From Chamaea fasciata (Eukaryota > Chordata > Aves > Passeriformes > Sylviidae), in assembly GCA_029207755.1 (NCBI GenBank), contig JARCOQ010000008.1, positions 24,727,021 through 24,791,020 on the forward strand: a stretch of 64,000 nucleotides of DNA, written 5' to 3'. The notes under the pieces are model-generated. The model did no database searches. It had not been told where the DNA came from and saw only the letters and a program-made list of their open reading frames with translations. Positions 30,101 to 39,237 of this stretch are shown in pieces. Made by a program: the position numbers and the translations under genes. The first letter of the stretch is position 1; every line of letters starts with the position of its first letter.

Positions 30101-30537
30101 AAAGTGTGTTGTCCATGTTCCTGGCTACCAGCATCCAAGTAATGTTTATGAGAATAACTCAGAGAATTTGGGATCGTTGCAGGAATCTGCTTAAGGCCAC
30201 TTGCTTGTCCCGTGTCCTCTGAACAACTCTTTTGCTGCTCTCTGTGTGAGCCAGCCATCTGTTGGTTTGCAGTGTAATGGTTATAGCCTTTCTGGAGACA
30301 GCTCTTCTGCTCCACAGGCGTGTTTGGACCCTGTTGGTGCTGGCTGGTAAACCTGACATGATTGTTTTCTTCCTTCGAGTTTCCTGGATTGCCCAGACTC
30401 TGTTCATACTGCAGAGATGCAGCGATGCCCCCATGCCCAGCCCTCTGGGCTGCCAGCCTCTCTGCTCTCCTAGCCAAAGCTAGCCGGCGGTTCTCTTCAA
30501 TCCTTCTCTTCTGCTCGTCTGTAAGGCCTGATGACAT
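82..30537 (-). CDS. SMARCAL1: SMARCAL1, annealing helicase / fork remodeller (15 coding exons, 3' end missing)
   Basis: SMARCAL1 is a nuclear SNF2-family ATPase that binds RPA-coated DNA, reanneals unwound strands and remodels stalled replication forks; loss of the human gene causes Schimke immuno-osseous dysplasia (known). Coding exons, in transcript order: 30537-29667, 28957-28907, 26330-26070, 25516-25466, 22727-22547, 21586-21436, 18552-18394, 16652-16587, 8765-8625, 6397-6179, 5393-5323, 3204-3102, 2428-2246, 1773-1673, 178-82. Every junction has GT/AG and phases agree; the sum is 2,706 nt or 902 codons. Visible domains: RPA-binding motif (residues about 1-30), divergent linker (about 35-255), HARP1 (about 260-325), HARP2 (about 363-430), Walker A DDMGLGKT (485-492), DESH box (576-579), motif III LSGTP (605-609), motif V in exon 13 and motif [13 protein letters not shown] (840-850). 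All catalytic motifs are intact. The human protein is 954 residues, so only the C-terminal tail exon is missing. Confidence 0.97.
1673..1773 (-). CDS. SMARCAL1: SMARCAL1 coding exon 14 (motif VI)
   Basis: 101 nt, acceptor ACGTTAAG (a weak pyrimidine tract) and donor TTATG|GTAAGA. It encodes [18 protein letters not shown] and [14 protein letters not shown]. The arginines of [11 protein letters not shown] are the motif VI arginine fingers. Confidence 0.95.
2246..2428 (-). CDS. SMARCAL1: SMARCAL1 coding exon 13 (motif V)
   Basis: 183 nt, phase 0 to 0, acceptor TTTTCACAG, donor GGG|GTAAGT. It encodes [28 protein letters not shown] (motif V) and [13 protein letters not shown]. All hallmark residues of lobe 2 are present. 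Confidence 0.96.
3102..3204 (-). CDS. SMARCAL1: SMARCAL1 coding exon 12 (helicase C-terminal lobe)
   Basis: 103 nt, acceptor TTCATGTAG, donor AAA|GTAAGT. It encodes [20 protein letters not shown] then [23 protein letters not shown] is motif IV of the helicase C-terminal domain. Confidence 0.94.
5323..5393 (-). CDS. SMARCAL1: SMARCAL1 coding exon 11
   Basis: 71 nt, acceptor CTTCTACAG, donor GTCGT|GTAAGC. It encodes [20 protein letters not shown] and RSV, the start of helicase lobe 2. The exon leaves two bases (GT), completed to Val by the first base of the next exon. Too short for ORF-length searches. Confidence 0.92.
6179..6397 (-). CDS. SMARCAL1: SMARCAL1 coding exon 10 (inter-lobe region)
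   Basis: 219 nt, phase 0 to 0, acceptor CTTTCCCAG and donor ACT|GTAAGT. It encodes [12 protein letters not shown], then [19 protein letters not shown] and a Lys/Ala-rich helix ending AYET. The RRLK..VL..LP..QRK block is the standard SNF2 segment joining the two helicase lobes. Confidence 0.96.
8625..8765 (-). CDS. SMARCAL1: SMARCAL1 coding exon 9 (motif III)
   Basis: 141 nt, phase 0 to 0, acceptor TTTTCCCAG and donor AAG|GTACTT (non-consensus GTAC). It encodes [20 protein letters not shown], then [19 protein letters not shown]. It follows the longest intron of the gene in this window (8766-16586). Confidence 0.96.
8766..16586 (-). other. Longest SMARCAL1 intron (7.8 kb)
   Basis: This intron separates the DESH-box exon from the motif III exon. 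It is AT-rich and holds an (AAC)n tract near 10802-10820 and a short stretch at about 10915-10975 whose end (AAGGTCCCTTTCAGTTTTAAA) resembles a very degraded CR1 3' end. No gene is seen on either strand. Confidence 0.6.
16587..16652 (-). CDS. SMARCAL1: SMARCAL1 coding exon 8 (motif II, DESH box)
   Basis: 66 nt, phase 0 to 0, acceptor TTTGTTTCAG and donor AAG|GTGTGT. It encodes [20 protein letters not shown] and LK. DESH is the Walker B variant that hydrolyses ATP in this family. Too short for ORF-length searches. Confidence 0.94.
18394..18552 (-). CDS. SMARCAL1: SMARCAL1 coding exon 7
   Basis: 159 nt, phase 0 to 0, acceptor CTTCTTCCAG and donor GTAAGT. It encodes [11 protein letters not shown], then [17 protein letters not shown] and FQVVIV, the strands leading into motif II. 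This is family-typical SNF2 lobe 1 sequence. Confidence 0.95.
21436..21586 (-). CDS. SMARCAL1: SMARCAL1 coding exon 6 (Walker A / motif I)
   Basis: 151 nt, acceptor TTTTTCCCAG and donor GAG|GTACTG. It encodes [20 protein letters not shown] (residues 480-499), which is the ATP-binding motif I with Lys 491, then motif Ia ([15 protein letters not shown]). The donor GTACTG departs from the GTRAGT consensus. Confidence 0.96.
22547..22727 (-). CDS. SMARCAL1: SMARCAL1 coding exon 5 (HARP2 end, start of ATPase domain)
   Basis: 181 nt from acceptor TTTGCAG (22728) to donor AA|GTATGT (last exon base 22547). It encodes the C-terminal end of HARP2 (VEVEPLPEA), a short linker ([10 protein letters not shown]) and the Q-motif region [10 protein letters not shown] of the SNF2 ATPase lobe 1. 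The donor was chosen because AA plus the T of the next exon gives Asn, giving GVN-FAI across the junction, as in the family. Confidence 0.93.
25466..25516 (-). CDS. SMARCAL1: SMARCAL1 coding exon 4 (second half of HARP2)
   Basis: 51 nt, phase 1 to 1, acceptor TATTGCAG and donor GTGAGT. It encodes [17 protein letters not shown], the KWNF / EDY half of HARP2. It is the exon-level counterpart of coding exon 2; I counted 32 identical bases of 51 without gaps. Confidence 0.93.
26070..26330 (-). CDS. SMARCAL1: SMARCAL1 coding exon 3 (end of HARP1, linker, first half of HARP2)
   Basis: 261 nt, phase 1 to 1. The acceptor is CCCTAG at 26331 and the donor TATG|GTGAGT with the last exon base at 26070. 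It encodes the tail of HARP1 ([14 protein letters not shown]), a Ser/Gly linker, and the start of HARP2 ([20 protein letters not shown], ending RNY). The exon end has the same TAT-G junction as coding exon 1. Confidence 0.95.
27840..27860 (+). repeat. Poly(A) run, 21 bp
   Basis: Uninterrupted A tract in the SMARCAL1 intron between coding exons 2 and 3 (poly-T in the transcript). I see no retrogene next to it. Confidence 0.9.
28255..28330. repeat. Possible ancient sauropsid interspersed repeat
   Basis: The string CAGGCCTAATTCTGTTCCC followed by ACTGAAATCAATAG resembles the old amniote repeat family recognised by CCTGATCCTGCTCCC / ATTGAAGTCAATGG. The assignment is from memory of the pattern only. 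Confidence 0.3.
28907..28957 (-). CDS. SMARCAL1: SMARCAL1 coding exon 2 (second half of HARP1)
   Basis: A 51-nt microexon, phase 1 to phase 1, between acceptor TACTTTAG and donor GTGAGT. With the flanking bases it encodes [14 protein letters not shown], the conserved KWNF / EDY part of the HARP domain that contacts DNA and is needed for annealing activity. It is too short for ORF-length searches. It has the same size and phase as coding exon 4. Confidence 0.93.
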
Positions 30538-30627
30538 CTTCAACAATTCCAGCAATAAATCTGTACCAGAACTACATTGGGAATTAATCACAGAGGCACC
30601 TGCTTCTTTAGAGGAAGGAAGGCCAGT
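29667..30627 (-). CDS. SMARCAL1: SMARCAL1 coding exon 1 (90 nt of 5'UTR, then ATG at 30537)
   Basis: The acceptor is TTTCTGTAG ending at 30628 and the donor is TATG|GTAAGA with the last exon base at 29667. The start chosen is ATG at 30537 (A at -3), because the protein after it matches the family N-terminus: an amphipathic basic helix with [20 protein letters not shown], the RPA32-binding motif. The upstream in-frame sequence stays open to the acceptor but has no ATG. A separate start-stop ATGTAG lies at 30577-30572. Residues 35-255 are Ser/Gln/Asn-rich and probably disordered. The last 33 residues are the first half of HARP1 ([15 protein letters not shown], ending in KAY). The exon ends in phase 1. 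Confidence 0.95.
30572..30577 (-). promoter_or_regulatory. Start-stop upstream ORF (ATGTAG)
   Basis: In the 5'UTR part of coding exon 1, an ATG is directly followed by TAG, ending 34 nt before the SMARCAL1 ATG. The start context is weak (C at -3). Such minimal upstream ORFs can hold initiating ribosomes; the effect here is inferred. Confidence 0.5.
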
Positions 30628-31437
30628 CTACAGAAAAAAAAATTTTTAAAAAAAATTGTATTGATAACTTAGGACTGAGTATTACTATAACTGATCCTAC
30701 ACAAATCTAGTAGTACAGCAAGGCTGTCACACCAATGCTGAGCCATTATCAGCAAGTAGATGGTGACAGACACTGATAAGGCCTTGCCTGCCAATTCTGC
30801 ATAGATAAAACATATGGGAAAAGGAGAAAACTGCTATTCCACTACAGTTCTGAGTACTGTTCTCTGCAATTCCCAGCAGAACTAATAAAATAGCAAATCA
30901 CGGGGACACCCTGCACTGCAGAGCCAACCCCGCAAACGCACATGCAGGCAAAGGATTACATCCCTGCACAGCCTTTGGTGGAAGTGCGTCCTATTTCGGG
31001 TACCTATTAGCAAAGATAGGACGATGCCCATCTTCCCTCTTCACCTTCCTCGGTATCTCATAAAGCGTAGCAGACACATGCTGAAGCCCACAGGACAGAG
31101 CCAGCTCCTCCTGAGAACCCCCCACTCGCAGGTCACAGACCTTCAGAGAGAAGCGAGGGCCCGGCTCCCATGACATGTCCCAGCAGCCCGCCTCGCTCCA
31201 TGTCCTGCGGGATGCGCGCCCCTCCGTTCCTCACCTCCCTGCGGGCCGGTGGGGTCACCTCTGCCCCTTCCTCTCCCGCGAGCCGGGCAGGCTCCCGTAC
31301 CAAACTTAATGGAGATCCCGGCCCACCCTGTCCCTCGGGCCCCTCGCCACCACCTGTTGGCCCCAAGGTCCCGGAGGTCGGGCCTTGTTCCCCGCCCGCT
31401 CACCGCCGGCGGGCACGGCCCGGAGCGCCGTCGAGGG

Positions 31438-31456
31438 ACTACAGCTCCCAGCAGGC
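31438..31456 (+). promoter_or_regulatory. ZNF143/THAP11-type site, forward
   Basis: ACTACAGCTCCCAGCAGGC fits the ACTACAnnTCCCAGnnnnC motif bound by ZNF143 (and THAP11/HCFC1) at CpG-island promoters. It points away from SMARCAL1. Confidence 0.6.
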
Positions 31457-31539
31457 TCTGCGCTACCGCCCGGTGGCACAGAGCGACTGGGAGCGCACAG
31501 CACGCCGGGAGATGAGAGCGGCGCGCGGGGCGCGCGGAG

Positions 31540-31555
31540 TACTGGGAAATGTAGT
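31540..31555 (-). promoter_or_regulatory. ZNF143/THAP11-type site, reverse
   Basis: On the minus strand this reads ACTACATTTCCCAGTA, the same motif in SMARCAL1 orientation, directly next to an ETS core. It lies about 100 bp from the forward copy at 31438. Confidence 0.6.
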
Positions 31556-31899
31556 TTTCCGGTCACGGCGCCATCTCGGGGGCGCTGGCGTTCCGTGGGG
31601 GTAGCCGGGACCCCGGGGCTGTCGCCGCCACTCGCTCAGGCACCGTGCGGCGTGCGGGGGCTCTGCAGTCTGCCGCAGGCGGAAGCCTTGCCCCAGGGAG
31701 CACTCAGCGCTGTACAGCCGGGGCAGACACCCTCGCTGGCTGCCCCTAGGGTGTGGGGCACGCCAAGGTGTGCTGTTCCTGAATGGTGACTGAGCGGGGA
31801 GCTGATGTGAGAAAGGGTGGCGGTGCTTCCCAGTAGTGAGGAAGGAGTCTGCCCCTGGGGGTTAGGAGCAGGAGCTGGCATTGGTGCAAGGCTGCTTTG

Positions 31900-32805
31900 T
31901 CATTTTTGAATATTGGTGGTAGGTTGGAAAAGACCACTGCTATCATCGAGTCCAACCTATGACAGCCATGGCTCTGAGTGCCACGTCCAGTCTTTCCTTA
32001 ACCACCTCCAGGGACGGCGACTCCCCACCCGAGGAGCCCATTCCAATGTCTAATCATCCTTTCTGTGAAGAAACTCTTCCTAATGTCCGACCTAAAGCCC
32101 TCCTGGTGCAGCTTGAGGCTGTGTTCTCTCATCCTGCCCCTGGCTGCCTGGGAGAAGAGCCCTACCTCCACTCGCTACAATCTCCTTTCAGGTGGTTGTA
32201 CAGAGTGATAAGGTCTCCCCTGAGCCTCCTTTAGTCCAGGCTAAACACCCCCAGCTCCCTCAGCTGCTCCTCATAGTACTTGTGCTCCAGACCCTTCACA
32301 GCTCTGTTGCCCTTGTCTGGCACCTCAATGTCCTTCCTGAGTTGAGGGGCTCAGAAATGGTCACAGCACTCAAGGTGTGGCCTCACCCGTGCTGAGTACA
32401 GGGGGACAGTCACTGCTCTGTATTGCTGATACAGGCTTGGTGCTGCTAGCCTCCTTGGGCACAAATGGCTCATGTTCAGCTGCTGTCGACCAGCACCCCC
32501 AGGTCCTTTTCTTCTGGGCAGCTTTCCAGCCACTCTGCTGCCATCCTGTAGCGCTTCCTGGGGTTGTTGTGGATGAAGTGCAGGGCCGGGAACTTGGTCA
32601 TGTTGAATGTCATACCCTGACATGTGTCTCAGCCCATTCATGTAGCCTGTCCAGCTTTCTCTGCAGAGTGACAATCCAACCCAGCCTGATGTCATCCACA
32701 AAGATATAAAACTTTGTGGTAAACTCAATCCTCTTATCCATATTTCCAGTAAACAGGACTGGGTCCACCCAACACTGATCCCTGGGGATGCGACTAGTGA
32801 CCAGA
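31900..32805 (-). mobile_element. CR1 LINE fragment, 5'-truncated, minus strand
   Basis: Read on the minus strand, this is the CR1 3' region ending in the hallmark segment GGTTGGACTCGATGAT...GGTCTTTTCCAACCT (seen reversed at 31921-31957, AGGTTGGAAAAGACC...GAGTCCAACC). The body matches the usual CR1 3' sequence throughout, for example CCAGGTCCTTTTCT, AGCTTTCCAGCCACTCTGC and GATCCCTGGGGA on the plus strand. It is cut at its 5' end near 32805, as is normal for CR1. Confidence 0.85.
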
Positions 32806-32874
32806 CAGATGAGGGGATGTGAGTGGAGGCTGGAAGAGGACAGATGTCAGGGCTTTCTGCAAGCAAAACACAAA

Positions 32875-33525
32875 AGAGGACACAGGAAACTATGGGCCCA
32901 TTAGTATTACTCCAGGCCCTTGGAAAGTAGTGTAGTCACAAAGCAAATGAACCAGGTGATTGGGAAGGCCAGCACAGATTTACTAAAGGTGAATCATGGC
33001 AGATTAACCTGATCACCTTATACAGCCAAATGACATTTTCTGTCTGCATGGAGAGAGTAGTGAAGGTTGTTAGCCTGGACTTCAGAAGAATATTTGACCA
33101 TTTTTCCCATGGCCTCCTCCTGGATGAGTTGACCAGATATACTGGAGGGGGGATCTGTGAGATTAGTAGGAAATTGGCTCCCAGGCCACAGCAGAAGGCA
33201 GCAATCAATGGGTTTTATGCAGGCTGGCAGCCTGTCACAAGTGCTGTCCCTCAGGGACCAATACTGGGTCCTATGCTGTTCAAGAAATTACACTGGAAGA
33301 GGTTTCATCTTGATATGAGAATGAAATTTTTTGCATTGAGAACAATAAGTCATTGAAACAACCTCCCCTGGGACATAATGGGGTTCCCATCACTGAAGGG
33401 TTTCAAGATCCAATTGGACAGGGTGATAGATAACCTTATCTAGGCTCTCTTTCCCACAAGGGGTTAGATCAGATGGTCTTTCAAGGTGCTTTTCAATTTG
33501 GCCTCATTTATGATTTTGTGAACAT
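32875..33525 (+). mobile_element. CR1 LINE fragment with decayed reverse transcriptase, plus strand
   Basis: The frame at 33030-33356 shows two reverse-transcriptase blocks: SLDFRRIFDHFSH (palm motif A, usually LDF.KAFD..SH) and SAVPQGPILGPMLF (motif B). Directly after these the sequence jumps to the CR1 3'UTR (from about 33290, ending near ATTTATGATTTTGTGAA at 33520). The thumb and the catalytic FADD-type motif are deleted, so it is dead. It is more diverged than the neighbour at 31900-32805. Confidence 0.8.
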
Positions 33526-36500
33526 CTTCAGAAAAACCCAATGATGCATATTTACATCAGTTAAAATAAAAGTTAAAATAAAAGGGCTTCCCAGGGTTTT
33601 AATTACATATGGGCCTTGATTATACACATCGAGATGCCTTTTCTGAACAGCCACATTCCCTGTGTGGGTGATCAGAGCAGTAACTGGGGAGAAAGCAGAG
33701 GAAAGGCCCTGGGGAACACCATAACCCCCTTCTATCTCAGAATTCTACTACCCTGCCCAGTGGCAGGCCCAGAACTGCCATCCTTTGTTCCCAGACACCA
33801 TTTTCTCCCACCTGACAGGCCCTTTGGCTCGGGACACTGAAGCCAGCTGGCTGTTTCACAGTTTATTCATTCTTCTCTCTGCTGGTTAATTAGAAAAGGT
33901 TATCATTAAATTGCTTCCTGATTAAGCAGCAGTGACTGCCATTAGTCAGAAGCTTGTCAGCCCATGAAAAACAAGGCAGGCAGAAAGAGTGAGGTGCAAC
34001 TCAACACACACCACAACCCTGGGAGTGCTGTTCCTCACCTGGGAATCACATGCAGACATGAGCACACCACATGCACACAGGCACTTGCAAACATATCACT
34101 TTTAAAGAAAACTTCAGCCTAAGGAGACGTCTGGGCCCAGGGTTTTGTCCTAGCTTTTCTCAAGCAAAAGAAGAGGAACCTTCTTGCACATTCCAGGCCC
34201 TCTTGCTGCAGAGTGTGTTTGGTAGGAAGGGATGCACAGCCCCATGGTCTCTGTCCAGATCTTCTGCCTTTGCCCTTTCTTCCTCTGCAAGCCAGCAGAC
34301 TCCAGGTGGCTGCACAGCAGAGAGAGAAAGGAGTGGATGAGAGACCTTTTTTCTCTCTTTCTTGTCGCACTTTTAACTGCCCAGAGCTAAACCAGATCCC
34401 AGTGTCACATATGGATGAGAGAGGGAACATGCAGAGCATAACCCCGCAACTGTTTCCAACCACCTTCTCCCTGCCAGCAGCTATTCTGTTCCAGGTCTTT
34501 GGCGCTGGGTCCTTATGCTTTGAGAGATCTTGTGGGGAAAAAAAAAAAACCCAACCAAAAAAACCAAAAACCCCACAGCTTGGTAAGAGTTAGAAAAGCC
34601 CCATTCAGGGACTGTCGCCAGCTCATGCAAATGTTGAGAGCAGGGCATGGTTTGCAGAGAGCTCTTGAGTTGCACGGTCAGGCAGACACAGACAGACGTT
34701 GAAGCATTTGCTCCATATGGCACAAGTTCAGCGAGACACAAGGAACAGCCCGGCCATGCAGAGAACAGACCTACAAAACGAGAGGCTGCTTGAAAGCAGT
34801 TGGCTGGTGCACTCCAGGTGTCCTTTCAGTCAGAACATGCTTCCAGCAGTGGCTTGGACTCACCCTCCACATACTGGGTCAGGGGCAGAGATGCAGAATG
34901 AAAATCCTGGGAGAACTGGGAGGGATAGTGCACCCCAGCACTGCTGTAGAGGAAATGGTTCACATCCTTCCAAAGAAATGCTCCCATCAGTGAAAAACAT
35001 TAAGGAAATGGGGTTCTCAGTGTTGTTTCTAACAGGATCATTTGGATCATGCTCTAAACCTCCTCTCATGGACTGGGCTGGCTGACTGCTGGCTCCAAAT
35101 GAGCCAGAACTACCTGTATTGTACATCTTATATGAGCAGCAGCTATTATCTGAATTACGAGTCTCCCAAAACTCCAGAGCCATTCCGGAGTCTCATGGAT
35201 TATCCTTTGAAGAGTCTTGGGCTGCTCTTTAGAGGTCCTACTACTGTCATATTGAACATTTTTGCCCCATTTCACCACTTTGCCAACACACCTTGGTGGT
35301 TCTCCACATGAACAGAGCTGGCTTCCTTCCTCCTGGATGCGTGGCCAGCCTGCACTCTCTGTTGGGGCTGAATTGCATGCAGGGCTGCTGTTTGTAGCAA
35401 AGCTGTCCAACAGGGAACTGGAAATCAGCCCAGGCTAAAGGTCCTAAGAGGCCCCAGCTTCTGAGAGGGTTTTGATAGCCCACACTGAGCTGAGAGACAC
35501 CATAACCAATGCCCAATTGCACCAATCTTTGACCAGCTGTGGAGAACTTGTAGTTGCACCTTCTAAATTAAATTAATCCCATGTTATCAGTTCCTACCCA
35601 GTTAAGACCAGTCAAGTGGTTGAACTAGGGACATACAGGTCAGCTTGGAAGAGAAGGTTGTGGTGCAGGAGAGGCAGAGAAAAACCTCTGGACTGTCAGA
35701 GCTTGTTCCAGTTGGAAAAACCTTTGCTTTGGGCTGCTAGGGTCTGACCTGAATACTCTTTACAGGACCTGTCCTCTGTAGGGCTTTGGGGTTGTGCTTC
35801 CTCTGCTCTGATTTGGGATCCTCAAGGAGATCAAAGCTGCCTAATGGGGAACTCGAGCCCTGGGCTTGGAGGGTCTGCTTGGGTTTGGGGAGGTGCTGAC
35901 CCTGCGTTCCCTACCTGGATTTCTTTTCCTAGACAGCTGTTAATCCCCTCTACTTTCCCTCTACCATTGAGGCACATGGAGGACCATGGCCTCTTAGCCC
36001 ATTTGATAGCTCAGGCCCTTTCCCTGAGCATCTTTGTAGGACCAAAGACAAAATTTGGAGTTTGCTGAATCCTGCTGTCCTTGAAACTCTGATGAAAGGG
36101 CATCTGCAGAGGCTTTTCTGGGAGTTTTTCTAGCATGAGAAGGTTGCTCCCCTCCTCTGACTGCCAGCTCAGTGAAGACCACTTTTTCCCTGCTTTTTGG
36201 CCAGCCGGTGCAAGAAAAATTAGTCACCCTCCATTCTTTTGTAGCAGCCTCTTTTATCTACACAGCTTGTTCTTCCCTGGCATGCTGAAGCCTTCCTGCT
36301 CTTGTTTATAGTACAACCCCTCCAACAGATTGCAGGGTCTCTTTTCTGCCTTCTGTCCTTCTTGGCTGGATTCCCCTCCATAGCTCCAGTCCAGAGCAAT
36401 GGTCTGCACAGCACATGGCCCCCGCCTCACTGCCAGGCCACTGCCTCACAGAGCTGCTGCAAAGCTGAGTCTACTTCTGATCTTGTGGGATGCAGCCCAG

Positions 36501-39237
36501 GTGTGGGGGGCAGCTCATTGGCACCCAGAACAAAAATTTAAAAGAGAAGAAAACCCCACATCCTACATTGAGATTCAAACAGTGTTTCCAAAGCCTCTGT
36601 GTCACAGCATTTAACATAGTATGAGCTCTGATCCAGCTGGGGTGAGGGCACTGGCAATGTAGACTCTCCAGTATCTTATGCTTAAGATTGGAGCAGAGCA
36701 CACCCCTCTGCTCTGCACAGCTGGTTGGGTTTTTTGGATGCTCAACAGAACTTTATCTTTGTGAAACACAGTTGAACTGGCAGAAGGGTCCAAAGTTAGA
36801 AGGAAAGGCTTGTGTGCACACAGAGACAATTTATCTGCATAACCTTTATTTCTTTAGGAAATGAGGTTAAACAAACCAAAGTTGCATTCCTAGTTCTATT
36901 GTGAAGCTTAAATTAAGGGCCTGTTTTTCAGGTTCAGAATAAGCAGCTATGGCCTTGTATTTATATGAAGCCAAGTACTGAGATCCTGTTTGTTAAAGCC
37001 AGCCACAGTTCTCTGCCCTTTCTCCTCCTGGTGCAGAAGAGACCCAGAGGTATGGAGATACCCTTTAAGCAGTAGAATCAGTGGTCACTGGTGTGATATT
37101 ACACCAATGTAATATTAATGGTCCTTTGCTCTTTCACAGGAGCAGCATCTTTCCTTGAAGGGTCTCAAAGGATAATTCAAACCAAAAGGAGTTGGCCAAG
37201 CACCTCTGGAGTTCTGTGGGATGCAAGGTCTGATGCCAAGGAGTCTTCCAAGAGATAGACCCAGACCTGTGGCATACTCAAGACTTTCCTAAAAGCCCTG
37301 AGCTTATAGTGGGCTCTGATACAATTATTTGCCATCCTCTGCTGTGGCTTAGATGAGAACAACGTCAGACCACTCCTTGAATTAGGAATGTGGACTCAGC
37401 AGAGGACTCTCTTCTACCCCAGTCTTCACTCATCCAATGATGCAGGAAGGTTGCTCTCATCTTAGAAACCTCTGTGAGTGTAGTTCTTGGAAAGTGAGCC
37501 AGAATCTGGCCTTGACAAACAGCATGCTTAAGCACGTGCTCAACTTGAAGTGTATGCTTAAGCTTGTTAAGCCTGCTCCTTCAACAGAGAAGATTTTCCT
37601 TTGTGTTGGGAGTCTCATATGCTATAGAAGGGGGAAGTCACAAGGTGATTTGTTTGTTATATTTTGTGTAGCAGCCTGATCCAAAAACCACTTGCTGTCA
37701 GCTGCTGTATTTTGCTACCAGCTTGTCTCAGTGATTTCCACTGGGCTCCATGGGATAGCAATTATTCCACAACAGGGAGTGCTCTTGAAGTGTCAGGGCA
37801 GTGTGCTTTCAAGGTACTGCTGCAATCTGCCCATACGTCTCTTATTCTAAACGACATGGGTCATAGGCAAATGGGAGTGCACGGGCTTTGTTTAGGGAGG
37901 GCATTTCCCCTTTCTGATTGTAGTAAAAACCATAATAGCCAGATCCTGAGAAAGAGCCATAAAGGTTCTGTTTAAAAGAATGTGACTACAGAAAGCAGAT
38001 GCTCATCAAGTTAAATAAGGAATTTAATTAGCCAGCATTTTATCTTGTTTTCCACAATATGATGACAAATCGCATCTTAATAAAATAACATTAGGGAGCA
38101 GCACAATTCCAGAGCTTCAGGAAATGAGAAGCAGTATAAGTTATAGGCCTGTTCCCACCAAAGAGGTCGTTCCCATTCAGAAATCTGATATGCTGTTAAG
38201 ATGGATAGTGTTTTAGCAAAATGGTCCTCTGGAATTTAGAAAGATTTACACCACTTTTGGCTTTAAAAGGTTTAATACAGGGTGGTGGGGGAAAAGGAGT
38301 GGCATGAATAGCTCAGTGGACTGGTAATGCAATTAATATTTTTTATTCCTGTGGTGACACGGTTCTTCACAAGTGAGTTGAACAAAGTTGTACTTTCCTC
38401 AGTGGGGCTGTAAATAAACATAGACATTTTACATACAATACTGTATGTACTGTTGTACAATAAGAAATTAATTTAATGTTTGTCATGTAGTCAAATATGT
38501 CAAAATTCAACTACAAGCTCTCATTTGATGTTTTATGTAACATACTGATTCTTGCCTAACATTGAGAAAGGCTTATGAAGGATCCACAGAAAGTTTGCTC
38601 ATAACCTGGTTTGAGAATTGCAAAAGTTTGTCTAAGCTCAACTTCTGGGACCCAGCAAACTACTGTTGTTTGGAATATTTATGTCCAGTAGAAAGGATTA
38701 CAAAGCATAAGAATGGTAACAATAACAGATGAGGAGAATTAGCTTAATTATACAAGAATAAAGGAACTACTTCTCCCATTCAGCATAGCTGTCCACTGAA
38801 TCCTTCATTTTGTCTGTACAAGGGATCAGACCCATGACAGATCATGTGATTATCACATAGCTGTCTACTATATAATGCACATTTTGATCCTAGGTGATAC
38901 ATTGAGGCAATACATTTTCCTTCCTGATCATATGTTTTAACAACAGTTATTTCTGATGGTCTATTTGACATTTTTCATCTTTCATATTCCAAAGTTGCTC
39001 CATAGACCAACTATTCATATTGCTCCACAAAAAGGAGAAAAGTGCAAGGGTTGTCTGAATGGATCTCTGCGAGGGTGCATGCATACAGAGACAGTACAAA
39101 CACTGAGTTTATGGAATCAAAGACAGGCAGTGCAGAAGTGTGGGTTGGGAGTGGGTCTCCTCTTTTTACAGGCAAGAAATTCCTTTTAAAATTATCTTGT
39201 AGGAGGTTGATTGAAGACTGAGTGTGGAAGAGTGAGG
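33526..39237. other. Intergenic region, left part
   Basis: No gene seen. Small open frames (up to 128 codons, for example 34699-35085) have no recognisable domains and overlap on both strands. An A/C-rich tract lies at about 34541-34575. Blocks at about 33845-33990 and 37985-38110 are rich in TTAATTA-type motifs and look like candidate regulatory elements. Confidence 0.55.

Larger units (their letters stand above)
31235..31575 (-). other. SMARCAL1: Possible SMARCAL1 noncoding first exon
   Basis: Coding exon 1 has a clear splice acceptor 90 nt before the ATG, so at least one upstream leader exon must exist. The nearest good candidate ends at donor GGGAG|GTGAGG (last exon base 31235) in the CpG island, with transcription starting near the ZNF143/ETS/YY1 cluster at 31,540-31,578. 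Other possible donors are GAG|GTGACC near 31256 and GAAG|GTGAAG near 31045. The exact exon is not decided by sequence alone. Confidence 0.35.
31165..31640. promoter_or_regulatory. SMARCAL1: CpG-island promoter of SMARCAL1
   Basis: A CpG-dense block stands out against AT-rich flanks, just upstream of the SMARCAL1 coding start. It has no TATA box but contains two ZNF143-type sites, an ETS core (CCGGAA, minus strand, 31562-31557) and a YY1-like site (CGAGATGGCGCC, minus strand, 31578-31567). This is a typical housekeeping promoter. Long open frames here (for example 31170-31604 plus) are GC artefacts. Confidence 0.75.

Noticed and set aside
31170..31789. Frames of 134-144 codons in the SMARCAL1 CpG island
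   Set aside because: GC-rich shadow frames with no homology that I recognise, open on both strands at once.
33030..33356. 108-aa frame as a host gene
   Set aside because: It is the remnant of a CR1 reverse transcriptase.
34699..35085. 128-codon plus-strand frame in the intergenic region
   Set aside because: No domain, no codon bias and overlapping frames of similar length on the other strand.
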